5,305 bases of DNA from Candidatus Bipolaricaulota bacterium (GTDB lineage Bacteria; Bipolaricaulota; Bipolaricaulia; UBA7950; UBA9294): NCBI GenBank assembly GCA_030612485.1, contig JAUWNS010000163.1, forward strand, positions 1-5,305, written 5' to 3'. Below the pieces are notes generated by a model. That model did no database searches and was not told the DNA's origin. It worked only from the letters and a program-made list of their open reading frames with translations. The position numbers were made by a program, and so were the translations under genes. Below are positions 4,841 through 5,305 of this stretch, in pieces. How positions within the stretch are numbered: the stretch's first letter is position 1; the number at the start of each line of letters is the position of its first letter.

Positions 4841-5305
4841 ATGAAGTACGCCAAGCCTCCCCTCGCAATAGACGACCAGGTCAAACTCCTATTCCAGCGT
4901 GGGATGGATGGCGACCCTGAGCTGATGGCACGGCAGCTCACCGCTGTCAACTACTACCGCCTCAGTGGGTATTGGCACACGTTTCGCAAACCAGATGACT
5001 CTTTCAAGCCCGGCACTTCTTTCGATGAAGTCTGGACCACGTATGTATTTGACCGCCACCTTCGCTTGCTTGTGATGGATGCGATCGAGCGGATCGAGAT
5101 CGCCGTCCGGTCCCTTATGGCTTATCACCACGGACACGAGGACGGAGCATTCGCCTATGCGGAGGATTCGTCATCTCTTCCCAAGATGAGCCCAGACGAT
5201 CACGACGAGTTTCTTGCCCGGATAGCCGAAGAAACTGAGCGCAGCAAAGAGACGTTCGTGGAGCATTTCCAAGCCAAGTATGGCGACTCTCACCGGTATC
5301 TCCCC
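4841..5305 (+). CDS. Abi_2 (AbiD/AbiF) family abortive-infection protein, 3' end outside window
   Basis: The 155 visible residues start MKYAKPPLAIDDQVKLLFQRGM. They carry the family N-terminal pattern (LTAVNYYRLSGYWHTFR at 34-50), then FDEVWTTYVFDRHLRLLVMDAIERIEIAVRS (61-91) and RSLMAYH at 90-96, an Rx5H motif of the HEPN ribonuclease type. Abi_2 proteins are usually about 300 residues, so roughly half is present. They are HEPN-related proteins linked to phage-induced growth arrest through RNA cleavage. The gene follows a strong promoter and a short terminated RNA, the arrangement reported for AbiF, whose toxicity is restrained by a neighbouring RNA. The start is set by ATG 4841, consistent with the family N-terminus. 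The subfamily (AbiD versus AbiF) cannot be settled from the half that is visible. Confidence 0.9.
   Translation, partial: MKYAKPPLAIDDQVKLLFQRGMDGDPELMARQLTAVNYYRLSGYWHTFRKPDDSFKPGTSFDEVWTTYVFDRHLRLLVMDAIERIEIAVRSLMAYHHGHEDGAFAYAEDSSSLPKMSPDDHDEFLARIAEETERSKETFVEHFQAKYGDSHRYLP

Overview
The window looks like part of a bacterial chromosome of moderately high GC content. It carries one housekeeping gene, strong AAGGAGG-type ribosome binding sites, and a cluster of defence-type genes. I cannot place the phylum from this sequence. Nothing seen is phage structural, plasmid-replication or transposase related.

Layout. (1) Positions 1-924, minus strand: the first 308 codons of metK (S-adenosylmethionine synthetase), whose 3' end lies outside the window. 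(2) 925-1268: a divergent intergenic region with the metK leader and a weak candidate promoter for the genes on the right. (3) 1269-2996, plus strand: hsdM, the modification subunit of a type I restriction-modification system. It has been entered by two short GC-rich hairpin elements of one family. The first (about 2472-2527) sits just after an in-frame TAA at 2460-2462. The second (about 2666-2758) adds 31 in-frame codons. (4) 2957-3061: the hsdM tail plus about 65 bp of flank ending in a palindrome. This block recurs 1640 bp downstream at 4597-4701. (5) 3104-4186: a self-inhibited (class II type) Fic AMP-transferase. (6) 4187-4596: no convincing gene, but nine TGTCGA/TCGACA sites in 155 bp at roughly 20-bp steps, and later three TCGACCGA sites at 11- and 21-bp steps. 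(7) 4598-4636: a 12-residue relic of an HsdM C-terminus. (8) 4738-4825: a near-consensus sigma-70 promoter driving a roughly 50-nt RNA that ends in an intrinsic terminator and can fold as a pseudoknot. (9) 4841 to the window end: an Abi_2 (AbiD/AbiF) family HEPN protein, cut by the window edge.

How the parts fit. The segment from hsdM onward reads as a variable defence module: a damaged type I methylase, a Fic cassette bounded by two copies of the hsdM tail, and then a probable RNA-antitoxin/AbiF-toxin unit. No hsdS or hsdR is visible, so the methylase may be a relic, or its partners may lie to the right of the window. The parts most worth testing are the small RNA with its Abi gene, the phased TGTCGA array, and the hsdM-tail repeats as cassette boundaries.
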